Shown here: positions 46,759 through 54,703 of the stretch, one piece after another
How positions within the stretch are numbered: position 1 is the stretch's first letter
How the letters are laid out: each line of letters opens with the position of its first letter
From: Fen-1298 sp963833465
GTDB lineage: Bacteria; Bacteroidota; Ignavibacteria; UBA10030
DNA length: 64,000 nt
Direction: 5' to 3'
Assembly (NCBI GenBank): GCA_963833465.1
Contig: CAWHXW010000003.1
Span: forward strand, 682,001-746,000
The notes under the pieces: model-generated
Seen by the model: the letters and a program-made list of their open reading frames with translations, nothing else
Databases searched by the model: none
What the model was told of the DNA's origin: nothing
Program-made: the position numbers and the translations under genes

Positions 46759-47004
46759 ATGATTATTAAAGTATTAGGGTCCGGCTGTATGAATTGTCAA
46801 ACACTAGAAAAGCGAACGAACGAAGCGTTACTGGAATTGAACCTCGAAGCTGTCATCGAAAAGGTTCAAGACTACCAGAAAATCGCTTCCTACGGCATCA
46901 TGCGGACACCCGGATTAGTCATAGACGAAAAGGTTGCCATAGCCGGTTTTGTGCCTACCGTAGAAAATCTTAAAGAGATTCTTATGGAGCACCGGGGTTC
47001 ATAA
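46759..47004 (+). CDS. Mini-thioredoxin (thioredoxin-like redox protein 2 type)
   Basis: An 81-residue thioredoxin-fold protein without the usual N-terminal extension. Active-site C10-M-N-C13 and cis-Pro P51 in RTPGLVIDEKV are present. Such proteins occur beside DUF318/ArsP-like permeases and may pass electrons or metal to them. It lies 18 bases after arsR and overlaps the permease gene by one base (TAATG), so the three are co-translated. A second copy follows the permease. Confidence 0.88.
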   Translation: MIIKVLGSGCMNCQTLEKRTNEALLELNLEAVIEKVQDYQKIASYGIMRTPGLVIDEKVAIAGFVPTVENLKEILMEHRGS

Positions 47005-48029
47005 TGAAGAAGTTGATTGAGCAATATCTGTTTAGCACAGCAACGATTCTTTTGCTGCTCTGGGTTATTCTGTATACAGCGTTGCAGCCTCTTGCAGACG
47101 CATTTATTTCTTTGACAGGATTAGTCCAATGCCAACGATTGACGGAAGCCGTAAGATTCTTTGTTTACGAAGTGCCGAAAGTAATATTGCTTCTTACACT
47201 TGTGGTTTTTGCAGTCGGTATTGTGCGGACATATTTTTCCCCGGAACGTACTCGAAAGATGTTAGGTGGAAAATCTCTCTTTACAGGCAATGTCCTGGCA
47301 AGCATGCTCGGCATTGTCACTCCGTTTTGCTCATGTTCAGCAATCCCACTATTCATTGGTTTCGTGGAGTCTGGAATCCCTCTTGGTGTCACATTCTCTT
47401 TTCTCATTGCAGCGCCAATGATCAATGAAGTGGCCATTGTATTGTTATTCGGCTTATTCGGCTGGCAGACGGCACTGCTCTATGTGAGCACCGGTTTGCT
47501 CATTGCTATCACTTCCGGTTATTTCATTGGCAGGTTGAAGGTTGAACGTTTCGTTGAGGATTGGGTCTATCGGATCCATTCCAATACTGCTTCACCGGAA
47601 GAAACAGTACAAACATTCCGTAATCGGATGCACTCAGGATATGACGCAGTAAAAGATATTGTTGGAAAAGTATGGCCATATCTTCTTGTTGGTATTGGCG
47701 TCGGAGCAGGCATCCATGGTTTTGTGCCGGAGAATTTCATGGCCAGTCTTATGGGAAAGTCCGCTTGGTGGTCAGTTCCCATTGCTGTTCTAATTGGTGT
47801 TCCACTTTATTCAAATGCAGCCGGGATTATCCCTGTCGTACATGGACTGCTTGAAAAAGGTGCATCGCTTGGCACAACGCTTGCGTTCATGATGTCGGTG
47901 ATTGGTCTCTCATTGCCCGAAACAATTATTTTGCGGAAAGTTTTAAAAATGCCGTTGATATTCATTTTTGTTAGTGTCGTTGCAGTGGGAATTATCATCG
48001 TAGGGTATGTATTTAATCTTGTGTATTAA
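47004..48029 (+). CDS. DUF318/ArsP-like permease
   Basis: A 341-residue membrane protein with about eight to ten helices in two halves. The family signature TPFCSCSAIPLFIGFVESGIP (key Cys in FCSCS) is in the first half and a mirrored GVPLYSNAAGIIPVVHGLLEKG in the second. Members include ArsP, an exporter of trivalent organoarsenicals, and SO_0444-type metal efflux proteins. Position between ArsR and thioredoxins supports arsenical or metal efflux. Precise substrate is not decided by sequence. Confidence 0.85.
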   Translation: MKKLIEQYLFSTATILLLLWVILYTALQPLADAFISLTGLVQCQRLTEAVRFFVYEVPKVILLLTLVVFAVGIVRTYFSPERTRKMLGGKSLFTGNVLASMLGIVTPFCSCSAIPLFIGFVESGIPLGVTFSFLIAAPMINEVAIVLLFGLFGWQTALLYVSTGLLIAITSGYFIGRLKVERFVEDWVYRIHSNTASPEETVQTFRNRMHSGYDAVKDIVGKVWPYLLVGIGVGAGIHGFVPENFMASLMGKSAWWSVPIAVLIGVPLYSNAAGIIPVVHGLLEKGASLGTTLAFMMSVIGLSLPETIILRKVLKMPLIFIFVSVVAVGIIIVGYVFNLVY

Positions 48030-48050
48030 CATTAAGACAGGAATCTACAA

Positions 48051-48293
48051 ATGAAAGTCCAAATACTCGGTTCAGGCTGTGCAAAATGTAAAACGCTTGA
48101 ACAAAAAGTCCGATCATTGAATGACAAACATCAACTTAATCTGGAAGTCGAAAAAGTGACCGATCTGCAGGAAATTATGAAATTCGGTATTCTCGCTACT
48201 CCTGGCTTAGTCATTGATGGTGCTGTGAAGAGTTCAGGATCGATTCCTAAGGACGAACAACTACTTTCTTGGTTGAGTGAGGCACATAAATGA
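48051..48293 (+). CDS. Second mini-thioredoxin
   Basis: An 80-residue thioredoxin-fold protein, paralogue of 46759-47004, with C10-A-K-C13 and cis-Pro in ATPGLVIDGAVKSSG. The two differ in the residues between the Cys, which sets redox potential, so they probably do not have the same partner. Its stop overlaps the start of the secreted thioredoxin gene (ATGA), a tight operon link. Confidence 0.88.
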   Translation: MKVQILGSGCAKCKTLEQKVRSLNDKHQLNLEVEKVTDLQEIMKFGILATPGLVIDGAVKSSGSIPKDEQLLSWLSEAHK

Positions 48294-48727
48294 AAAGACA
48301 AATAGTATTATTTCTGATTTTAAGCATCGCTTTTGGTTCGGCGATATTTGCACAATCAAAGAAAACCACTAAGAAAACAAAACCAACTTCTGTAACGAAA
48401 GATACCAGTGCAACAGTTGCCAAGCCGCTTATAACATTTGTTGAACTCGGATCGGTAAATTGTATTCCCTGCAAAGCCATGCAAAAAGTGATGAAGGCCG
48501 TTGAGGAAAAATACGGCAGTCAAGTCAAGATAGTATTTTACGATGTATGGAAAGAAGAACAAGCGCATTTTGCAAAAGACTATAATATCCGCTTGATACC
48601 AACGCAGGTCTTTCTTGATGCAAACGGTAAAGAGCTTATGCGTCATGAAGGATATTTCCCAGAAAAAGAGATTGATGTTTTTCTACAATCGAAAGGTGTG
48701 AAACCTATTTCCAATGGAAAAGGATAA
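48290..48727 (+). CDS. Secreted or membrane-bound thioredoxin-like protein
   Basis: A 145-residue protein with signal peptide 1-22 (ends IFAQ), a Lys/Thr-rich linker (KKTTKKTKPTSVTKDTS) and a thioredoxin domain from about 47: active site C58-I-P-C61 in VELGSVNCIPCKAM and cis-Pro in IRLIPTQVF. It would work in the periplasm. The CcdA-type membrane protein encoded four bases downstream is the natural source of its electrons. Confidence 0.88.
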   Translation: MKRQIVLFLILSIAFGSAIFAQSKKTTKKTKPTSVTKDTSATVAKPLITFVELGSVNCIPCKAMQKVMKAVEEKYGSQVKIVFYDVWKEEQAHFAKDYNIRLIPTQVFLDANGKELMRHEGYFPEKEIDVFLQSKGVKPISNGKG

Positions 48728-48730
48728 CTG

Positions 48731-49432
48731 ATGGAATCTCTCTTCACAACACTCACGGAAGCTCTATACGGAAACCTTGCACTTGCATTGCTTGCTTCCT
48801 TTTCATGGGGAATATTAAGCATACTTCTAAGTCCGTGTCATCTATCGAGTATTCCACTTATCATTGGTTTCCTCACATCAAAGAACGAGAAAAAGACCTC
48901 ACGGGGAGTACTTCTTGCTTTCGTTTTCGCTGTTGGAATCTTGCTGACAATCGCTGTTCTCGGAATAATCACTGCATCTCTCGGAAGAATTATGGGAGAT
49001 GTTGGTGCATATGGAAAATATGCCGTTGCAGTTGTTTTCTTTATCGTTGGATTGTACCTGATGGACATTATTCGTCTTCCTGATACAGGAGTGAATCTAC
49101 GTCCCATACAGACTCGTTCAGTGCTCTGGTCTGCATTTGTTCTCGGATTGATATTCGGAATAGCCCTTGGTCCGTGCACGTTTGCATTTATGGCACCGGT
49201 TCTTGGTGTAGTGTTTCAATTGTCAAATACTAATGTGATAGCTGCCGGAGTTCTGCTTCTTTCATTCGGACTTGGGCATTGCAGTGTTATTGTCGCAGCT
49301 GGCGGACTTGCATCCCGAGTTCAATCATATCTCGATTGGACGAATAGATCAAATATTGTTTTATGGATAAAACGCATAGCTGGCTTTCTTGTTATTCTTG
49401 GCGGAATCTATACTTTCTATTCATCATTCTAA
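48731..49432 (+). CDS. CcdA/DsbD-type transmembrane electron transporter
   Basis: A 233-residue membrane protein with six helices in two inverted halves. Each half has its redox Cys: C36 in LLSPCHLSSIPL and C149 in IALGPCTFAFMAP. CcdA family proteins move electrons from cytosolic thioredoxin to periplasmic partners. Partners are encoded on both sides: cytosolic mini-thioredoxins upstream and the secreted thioredoxin directly before it. Use in an arsenic operon rather than in cytochrome c maturation is inferred from context. Confidence 0.9.
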   Translation: MESLFTTLTEALYGNLALALLASFSWGILSILLSPCHLSSIPLIIGFLTSKNEKKTSRGVLLAFVFAVGILLTIAVLGIITASLGRIMGDVGAYGKYAVAVVFFIVGLYLMDIIRLPDTGVNLRPIQTRSVLWSAFVLGLIFGIALGPCTFAFMAPVLGVVFQLSNTNVIAAGVLLLSFGLGHCSVIVAAGGLASRVQSYLDWTNRSNIVLWIKRIAGFLVILGGIYTFYSSF

Positions 49433-49444
49433 AGGAATATCAAA

Positions 49445-49855
49445 ATGGAAAATAAGAAAACGAATATTGCTGTGGTAACAGATGACGGATTGACCATCAG
49501 TCAGCATTTCGGAAGAGCAAAGTTCTATGAAGTATTATTTGTCGAAAATGGTTCAATAATCAAAAGAGAACGTCGTGATAAAATCGGCCATCACAATTTC
49601 GCCCATGAAGAACATCATCATCATTCCGATGGTCAGCACGGTCATGATGAGGCATCTCATAACAAGCACGTCAGTATGGCGGAGGCGATTAAGGATTGCC
49701 AGATTTTACTTGCACGCGGTATGGGTAACGGAGCGTATCAAAGCATGCTTCAATTACACATCAAACCTGTTGTGACGGACATTGCACAAATTGATGAAGC
49801 TGTGCAAGCTGTTATAGCCGGAATCATAATAGATCACACTGAAAAATTACATTAA
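49445..49855 (+). CDS. His-rich NifX/NifB-type cofactor-binding-like protein
   Basis: A 136-residue protein of the dinitrogenase iron-molybdenum cofactor-binding superfamily: ATDDG-type start (VVTDDGLTISQHFGRAKFYEV) and end (LLARGMGNGAYQSMLQLHIKPVVTD). Between them, residues about 45-75 are a His/Asp loop (HHNFAHEEHHHHSDGQHGHD), which suggests metal binding. No nif genes are in the window. A paralogue lies at 52333-52749. The role in an arsenic/thiol operon is unknown; metal or cluster chaperone is an inference. Confidence 0.82.
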   Translation: MENKKTNIAVVTDDGLTISQHFGRAKFYEVLFVENGSIIKRERRDKIGHHNFAHEEHHHHSDGQHGHDEASHNKHVSMAEAIKDCQILLARGMGNGAYQSMLQLHIKPVVTDIAQIDEAVQAVIAGIIIDHTEKLH

Positions 49856-49869
49856 AGGGAGATTCGGAA

Positions 49870-50649
49870 ATGGAACAGTTGACAATTGGATTTATTGGCG
49901 GCGGTCGTGTTGCAAAGATCATTTTAAAGGGATGGAGCCGCGTCGGAAAACTTCCAAACAAGATCGTTGTGAACGATAACAATGCAGATGTTTTGAATAA
50001 ATTGAAAAACGAATTTCAACTTATAGAAACGGTAGTTGGCAATGCTAAAAAACCAGCAGCTTGCGATATTGTTCTTATTGGACTTCACCCGCCTGTCGTG
50101 AACGACGTACTGCAGGAAATCAAATCAGTAGTAAATCCATCAGCAATTGTAATATCATTAGCTCCAAAAATATCAATTGCTAAACTCTCTGAAGGACTCG
50201 GTGGATTTAAAAACATTGCTCGTATTAATCCAAACGCCCCCTCTGTTGTAAATGCCGGATACAATCCGGTTGCATTCTCCAGCACTATAAGTGAAGATAA
50301 AAGGAAGACAGTGTTTGAACTGTTCGGCATACTAGGTGATTGCCCTGAAGTGCCGGAAGAATTGCTCGAATCATTTGCCATCATCACGGCTATGGGACCA
50401 ACATATTTGTGGTTCCAACTGTACGAATTGCAGGAACTGTCAAAATCATTTGGCATATCGGATAATACTCTTAAGGATGCCATTCCAAAAATGCTTAACG
50501 GTGTCGCAAAGACAATGTACGAATCTGGGTTGACACCGGCCGAAGTTATGGATTTAGTACCTGTCAAACCGTTAGGTGAAGAAGAAACCACGATCAAAGG
50601 TTTTTATCAGAACAGGTTGAATGCACTATACAAGAAGTTAAAGAATTGA
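49870..50649 (+). CDS. ProC-like NADP-binding dehydrogenase
   Basis: A 259-residue protein with an N-terminal Rossmann fold (IGFIGGGRVAKIILKGW) and the pyrroline-5-carboxylate reductase/F420-dependent NADP-oxidoreductase layout: VLIGLHPPVVNDVLQEI, VISLAPKISIAKLSEGL, IARINPNAPSVVNAGYN. The C-terminal helical domain (AMGPTYLWFQLYELQ, GLTPAEVMDLVPVKPLGEEE) lacks the classic ProC ending DEVTSPGGTT, so proline synthesis is unlikely. It lies within the arsenic operon, 14 bases after a NifX-like gene. The substrate is unknown and its presence here is unusual. Confidence 0.8.
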   Translation: MEQLTIGFIGGGRVAKIILKGWSRVGKLPNKIVVNDNNADVLNKLKNEFQLIETVVGNAKKPAACDIVLIGLHPPVVNDVLQEIKSVVNPSAIVISLAPKISIAKLSEGLGGFKNIARINPNAPSVVNAGYNPVAFSSTISEDKRKTVFELFGILGDCPEVPEELLESFAIITAMGPTYLWFQLYELQELSKSFGISDNTLKDAIPKMLNGVAKTMYESGLTPAEVMDLVPVKPLGEEETTIKGFYQNRLNALYKKLKN

Positions 50650-50792
50650 AAAAAGTTAACAATAAGGTAACTTCTCTCCACTGGTTATTCCTATTATATT
50701 AAAATGGCGGAATGTAGTCGAACATGAGTGACAGACTTAAAATATTTCCGCAGGAATATTCAATGGAATCATTAAATCGTTAAGGAGATACT

Positions 50793-51236
50793 ATGGAGAA
50801 AGAAAAAGTTCTTTTCGTTTGCATTCATAATAGTGCAAGAAGCCAAATGGCCGAAGCGCTTTTAAACCATCTCGCAGGAGATCGGTTCATTGCTGAAAGC
50901 GCGGGACTCGAACCGGGCAAACTCAATCCTCTTGCGATCGAAGCTATGAAAGACATGGGGATTAATATTTCACAGAAGAAGACTCAAGATGTGTTTGACT
51001 TGTACAAACAGGGGCGACGGTTCAATTATGTTGTTACTGTCTGTGATGAAGCAAGCGGTGAACGATGCCCACTCTTCCCGGGTATTTCAAAAAAGCTACA
51101 CTGGAGCTTTCCCGATCCTTCGACTTTGCAAGGAACGTTTGAAGAGAAGTTTCATAAAACAATTGATATTCGAAATCAAATAAAAGATCAAATCGAAAAA
51201 TGGCTTGTGGAACCAAAAACATCAAGATTAAACTGA
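50793..51236 (+). CDS. arsC: Thioredoxin-coupled arsenate reductase
   Basis: A 147-residue low-molecular-weight phosphatase-fold enzyme reducing arsenate to arsenite. The P-loop is C10-I-H-N-S-A-R16-S. The resolving Cys pair C84 (VTVCDEASGERC) and C92, and D108 in SFPDPST, match the pI258/Bacillus ArsC type, which is re-reduced by thioredoxin. That fits the thioredoxins in the same operon. AAGGAG precedes the ATG. The 143-base gap upstream may hold an extra promoter; an imperfect palindrome (AATATTTCCGCAGGAATATT) lies at 50741-50760. ACR3 follows ten bases later. Confidence 0.95.
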   Translation: MEKEKVLFVCIHNSARSQMAEALLNHLAGDRFIAESAGLEPGKLNPLAIEAMKDMGINISQKKTQDVFDLYKQGRRFNYVVTVCDEASGERCPLFPGISKKLHWSFPDPSTLQGTFEEKFHKTIDIRNQIKDQIEKWLVEPKTSRLN

Positions 51237-51245
51237 GAGTATGAG

Positions 51246-52301
51246 ATGCAAAATGTAATGAAGCGACTCTCATTTCTTGATCGCTATCTGACACTCTGGA
51301 TATTCCTTGCGATGTTTTTTGGAGTATTGTCGGGATATTTTTTCCCGGGCATCGTAGGCTTCTGGAATTCTTTCCAATCCGGAACTACCAACATTCCTAT
51401 TGCCATCGGTTTGATTCTCATGATGTATCCACCTCTGGCAAAAGTGAAGTACGAAGAACTTGGGGATGTGTTTAAAAACACGAAAGTGCTTTCTCTTTCA
51501 CTCATACAGAACTGGCTTGTGGGACCGGTAATGATGTTCATTCTTGCGATTATATTTCTACGTGGATATCCGGAATACATGGCAGGATTGATCATCATCG
51601 GACTTGCTCGCTGCATCGCCATGGTGATCGTGTGGAATGAACTTGCAAAAGGAGATACGGAATATGCTGCAGGGCTTGTTGCCTTCAATTCGATCTTCCA
51701 AGTGCTGTTCTTTTCTGTTTATGCCTATGTATTTTTGACTGTGATTCCCTCCTGGTTAGGTTTGCGTACGTTTGCGGTTGTTATAACAATAAGTCAAATA
51801 GCTAAAAGCGTTTTCATTTATCTCGGCATTCCTTTCTTTGCAGGAATAATAACGCGGTTCGCATTGCTGCGACTTAAAGGAAAACAATGGTACGGGCAGA
51901 AGTTCATTCCTAAAATCTCGCCGATGACATTAATTGCACTCCTATTTACGATCGTAGTAATGTTTTCGCTGAAAGGCGAATATATCGTGAAGATTCCACT
52001 GGATGTTCTACGCATTGCTCTTCCTCTTGTCGTGTATTTCGTTTTGATGTTCTTCATATCATTCTATCTTGCAAAGAAGGCGGGAGCCGATTATGCAAAG
52101 TCCGCAACACTTTCATTTACAGCTGCGAGCAATAACTTTGAATTGGCGATAGCAGTCTCAATCGCAGTTTTCGGGATTAACTCCGGTGTTGCCTTTGCAG
52201 CCGTTATTGGTCCGTTAGTAGAAGTGCCGGTACTTATTTTGTTAGTGAATGTCGCATTGTGGTTAAAGAAAATATACTTTGAAAAAGTAAGGATAGGATA
52301 A
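51246..52301 (+). CDS. acr3: ACR3-type arsenite efflux permease
   Basis: A 351-residue membrane protein with ten predicted helices that exports As(III) using the proton gradient. The helix-4 motif GLARCIAMVIVWN carries the essential Cys (C123). Other family blocks: LMMYPPLAKVKYEEL and LSFTAASNNFELAIAVSIAVFG, with the conserved Glu. It is tightly linked to arsC. ATG 51246 used; ATG 51258 (MKRLSFLDRYLTLW) is an alternative. Confidence 0.96.
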   Translation: MQNVMKRLSFLDRYLTLWIFLAMFFGVLSGYFFPGIVGFWNSFQSGTTNIPIAIGLILMMYPPLAKVKYEELGDVFKNTKVLSLSLIQNWLVGPVMMFILAIIFLRGYPEYMAGLIIIGLARCIAMVIVWNELAKGDTEYAAGLVAFNSIFQVLFFSVYAYVFLTVIPSWLGLRTFAVVITISQIAKSVFIYLGIPFFAGIITRFALLRLKGKQWYGQKFIPKISPMTLIALLFTIVVMFSLKGEYIVKIPLDVLRIALPLVVYFVLMFFISFYLAKKAGADYAKSATLSFTAASNNFELAIAVSIAVFGINSGVAFAAVIGPLVEVPVLILLVNVALWLKKIYFEKVRIG

Positions 52302-52332
52302 TAAATCAAATTCAATTACAAGGAGTAATAAA

Positions 52333-52749
52333 ATGGATTTTAGAAATTCAGCAATTGCAATAGCTACAGATGACGGCGAGACGGTAAGTTCGCACTTTGG
52401 CCGTGCTCGTTTTTATGAAGTACTCAACTTCTCAGATGGAAAAGTGACCAAACGGGAACGGCGGGAAAAAGCCGGTCATCATTCCTTTGGTCCGGCTGAA
52501 GGCGGACACGATCATCACAGCGGTGAAGCGCATGATCAACGTTATCAAACCATGGTGTCGCCAGTTCTAGATTGTCAGGCGGTCATTGTTCGCGGAATGG
52601 GTCAAGGTGCTGTTGAACATCTCCGCAGCTCGAATCTTCTTCCTGTTCTCACAGGGCTTCATACGATCGAAGAAGTTATTGGAGCAGTAGCAACGGATTC
52701 ATTGGTTAGCGATTCGAATCGTATTCATCAGCATCATGGTCAACATTAA
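52333..52749 (+). CDS. Second His-rich NifX/NifB-type protein
   Basis: A 138-residue paralogue of 49445-49855: ATDDGETVSSHFGRARFYEVL, a shared KRERREKAGHHSF block, a His-rich loop (GGHDHHSGEAHDQRY), and VIVRGMGQGAVEHLRSSNLLPVLT. A second His patch closes the protein (HQHHGQH). The two flank the ProC-like, arsC and acr3 genes. GGAG precedes the ATG. Probable metal-binding protein of unknown role in arsenic stress. Confidence 0.82.
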   Translation: MDFRNSAIAIATDDGETVSSHFGRARFYEVLNFSDGKVTKRERREKAGHHSFGPAEGGHDHHSGEAHDQRYQTMVSPVLDCQAVIVRGMGQGAVEHLRSSNLLPVLTGLHTIEEVIGAVATDSLVSDSNRIHQHHGQH

Positions 52750-52784
52750 TGTCCATTTATCCGATCTCTTTGTATCTTCTTTAT

Positions 52785-53405
52785 ATGAAAATAGAACAAA
52801 TCCAGAATATTGATAACGAATCGGAGCTAGTCCTCAAAGCAAAGGGGGGAGATCAGCGCGCGTTCTCATTGCTGGTGAAAAAATATGAATCAACCGTCTA
52901 CAGTTTTGCCTACAAAGTGTGCCGTAATGAGGAGCAGGCAACAGAGACACTGCAAGACACGTTTGTGAATGTTTATCGGAAACTCGGCCAGTTCAATGGA
53001 AAGGCAAAGTTCAGTACATGGCTTTATCAGATCGTCACAAACAACTGTCTGATGAAAAGAAGACAGAGCAAGTTAGACAAGTCTTCTGTTTCGATAGAAT
53101 CACATGGTGGTGGACAGGAAGGATCAGAACTTCAAGACGATGGAGCAATGCTTCAGCCACTTGTTTCGTTGACACAGACGCCGCAGGATGAAGTGGTGAA
53201 CAAGGAACTCCGAGAACATCTCGACAATGCTATTCTAAAACTCCCAATGGAGCAGCGGATTGTTTTCATTTTGCGTGATGTTGAAGGACGATCCTCGGAA
53301 GAAGTTGCCAAGATTCTCAAAGCCTCTGTTCCGGCAGTAAAATCTCGACTCCGCCGGGCGCGCGTGTTTCTTCGTAAACAGCTTCAGGAGTATATGGAAG
53401 TATGA
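52785..53405 (+). CDS. RNA polymerase sigma-70 factor, ECF type
   Basis: About 206 residues. Region 2: GDQRAFSLLVKKYESTVYSFAYKV, EEQATETLQDTFVNVYRKL, FSTWLYQIVTNNCLMKRRQ. Region 4: LPMEQRIVFILRDVEGRSSEEVAK and VPAVKSRLRRARVFLRKQL. Start uncertain: ATG 52749 overlaps the previous stop (TAATG) but would add an atypical hydrophobic leader; ATG 52785 gives a normal ECF N-terminus. Its stop overlaps the next gene, a zinc-finger protein likely acting as anti-sigma. This places a second control layer at the end of the arsenic island. Confidence 0.88.
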   Translation: MKIEQIQNIDNESELVLKAKGGDQRAFSLLVKKYESTVYSFAYKVCRNEEQATETLQDTFVNVYRKLGQFNGKAKFSTWLYQIVTNNCLMKRRQSKLDKSSVSIESHGGGQEGSELQDDGAMLQPLVSLTQTPQDEVVNKELREHLDNAILKLPMEQRIVFILRDVEGRSSEEVAKILKASVPAVKSRLRRARVFLRKQLQEYMEV

Positions 53406-53659
53406 AAAAGAAATCTATAAGCAAATTGCGCTGTACCGAAGTAGCAAAGTATGTCTGTGAGAATCTCGATGAACAGCTGAACTCCCGAAAATGCCGCGAA
53501 ATCAAAAAGCATCTTCAATCCTGTCCGAAGTGCACTAAGCAGCTTGATTCACTTAAAAAAACAGTATTCCTTTATCGAAATTGCCATACTCCTAGTCTTT
53601 CTAAACAAGACCACGAGAAACTTTTGGCTGTTTTGTCATTGAAGAGTAAGAAAAAATAG
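53402..53659 (+). CDS. Zinc-finger putative anti-sigma factor
   Basis: An 85-residue protein with the zf-HC2 type pattern: CREIKKHLQSCPKC gives the H-x3-C-x2-C zinc site, with a preceding Cys (RCTEVAKYVC) where the family often has Cys/His. No transmembrane helix, so a soluble zinc-binding (possibly redox-sensing) anti-sigma is likely. The start overlaps the sigma stop by four bases (ATGA), the usual sigma/anti-sigma layout. Confidence 0.75.
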   Translation: MKKKSISKLRCTEVAKYVCENLDEQLNSRKCREIKKHLQSCPKCTKQLDSLKKTVFLYRNCHTPSLSKQDHEKLLAVLSLKSKKK

Positions 53660-53830
53660 TTCACTGCTATAGTCATAATATTCCAATTACATCCAACTTC
53701 TACCAATCCTTTTTCTTTTAGGTGAATCCTTTTTACCCAACTCTGCATCCTATTATTGTATACGTGAAATAGACCAGAGTTCAAATATTTAATTAATGAA
53801 TGGATTTAAAAAGTTCTTAAAAATTATACT

Positions 53831-54013
53831 ATGGCACTTACAATAGATCCTAATATATGTCCACAGAACCATCGTTGTCCTATCCTTAGAGTTTGTCCTG
53901 TGGAAGCGATATCTCAAGAAGGTAAAGGCTTGCCAATTATTGATGAAAGCAAATGTGCTGAATGTATGGATTGCGTCAATTATTGTCCCATGCATGCTGT
54001 GCAGCAGAATTAA
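53831..54013 (+). CDS. Small 4Fe-4S ferredoxin
   Basis: A 60-residue ferredoxin. The second half has a full cluster motif CAECMDCVNYCP. The first half has CPQNHRCPILRVCP, where the spacing differs from CxxCxxC, a form known in short ferredoxins that hold one or two clusters. Likely an electron carrier for nearby redox enzymes. No good ribosome site is seen before the ATG. The 171-base gap before it holds no clear gene. Confidence 0.82.
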   Translation: MALTIDPNICPQNHRCPILRVCPVEAISQEGKGLPIIDESKCAECMDCVNYCPMHAVQQN

Positions 54014-54098
54014 AAGTTTCTTATATGCTACACTCAATGCTACAAAAATTGGTAGTGAGGTTTCGATGAAGAATAATGTGACGAATTGAATTAAAACT

Positions 54099-54326
54099 TC
54101 AAGCTTGTTCCTTATAACGTTCTCCGATTGTCAAGATAAATCCCATGCCTGCACCATACACTGTACTTATCCAGGGATTACTTGTGATTGGACATGTACC
54201 GGAACTGCACCCGACAAAGTAATAGTATGCATACCCACCTAAAGCCCCGATGAGAGAAAATAGTATCCGCTTTCGCCAGACCGATCCAGTCAAGTATTCT
54301 TTCAACTGAAGAATGGTCGCTTTCAT
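54099..54326 (-). CDS. Small membrane protein, DUF6132-like
   Basis: A 75-residue protein with two helices around a conserved extracytoplasmic Cys loop (YYYFVGCSSGTCPITSNPW). This C-x-S-G-x-C-P-I-TSNP pattern is typical of DUF6132-type proteins in Bacteroidota-related genomes, often beside thioredoxin or rhodanese genes. It overlaps the thioredoxin stop by four bases on the same strand. A role in thiol or sulfur handling is likely but unproven. Confidence 0.75.
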   Translation of the reverse strand: MKATILQLKEYLTGSVWRKRILFSLIGALGGYAYYYFVGCSSGTCPITSNPWISTVYGAGMGFILTIGERYKEQA

Positions 54327-54703
54327 TGAACTATCGATGCTTCTTTGATGGACGAAATCAAATCTGTGTCAATAATTCTTTTCAGTTCCTTTTTTGGTAA
54401 GGCACCCATTGCCATCTTTGGCTCTCCAGTGACTGGAATAAATAACAGTGAAGGAATACTTTGAATACCAAACAAGCTAGATAGCTCTTGCTCCTCGTCT
54501 GTATTCACTTTATAGAAATTCACCTTTCCCTCGTATTCTTTTGAAAGTTCATCGATGACCGGCCCAACCATTCGGCATGGCCCGCACCATGGTGCCCAAA
54601 AGTCTACGAGTGCTGGAAGATTCCCCTCGTATTTCCACTCTTTGTTCTTTTCGAAATTAAAGACTTTATCTCGAAAGGATTCTTTGTTGAGATGTTCTGT
54701 CAT
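54323..54703 (-). CDS. trxA: Thioredoxin
   Basis: A 126-residue cytosolic thioredoxin with WCGPCRM active site (DFWAPWCGPCRMVGPVID) and cis-Pro in IQSIPSLLF. The N-terminus is about 20 residues longer than in E. coli TrxA. GGAG precedes the ATG. Likely reductant for the ArsC upstream in the window and for other disulfide enzymes. Transcribed away from the neighbouring DUF2892 gene, so 54704-54870 should hold both promoters. Confidence 0.92.
   Translation of the reverse strand: MTEHLNKESFRDKVFNFEKNKEWKYEGNLPALVDFWAPWCGPCRMVGPVIDELSKEYEGKVNFYKVNTDEEQELSSLFGIQSIPSLLFIPVTGEPKMAMGALPKKELKRIIDTDLISSIKEASIVQ

Noticed and set aside
49870..50649. True proline biosynthesis gene proC
   Set aside because: Rossmann start fits, but the typical C-terminal ProC motif is missing and context is arsenic resistance.
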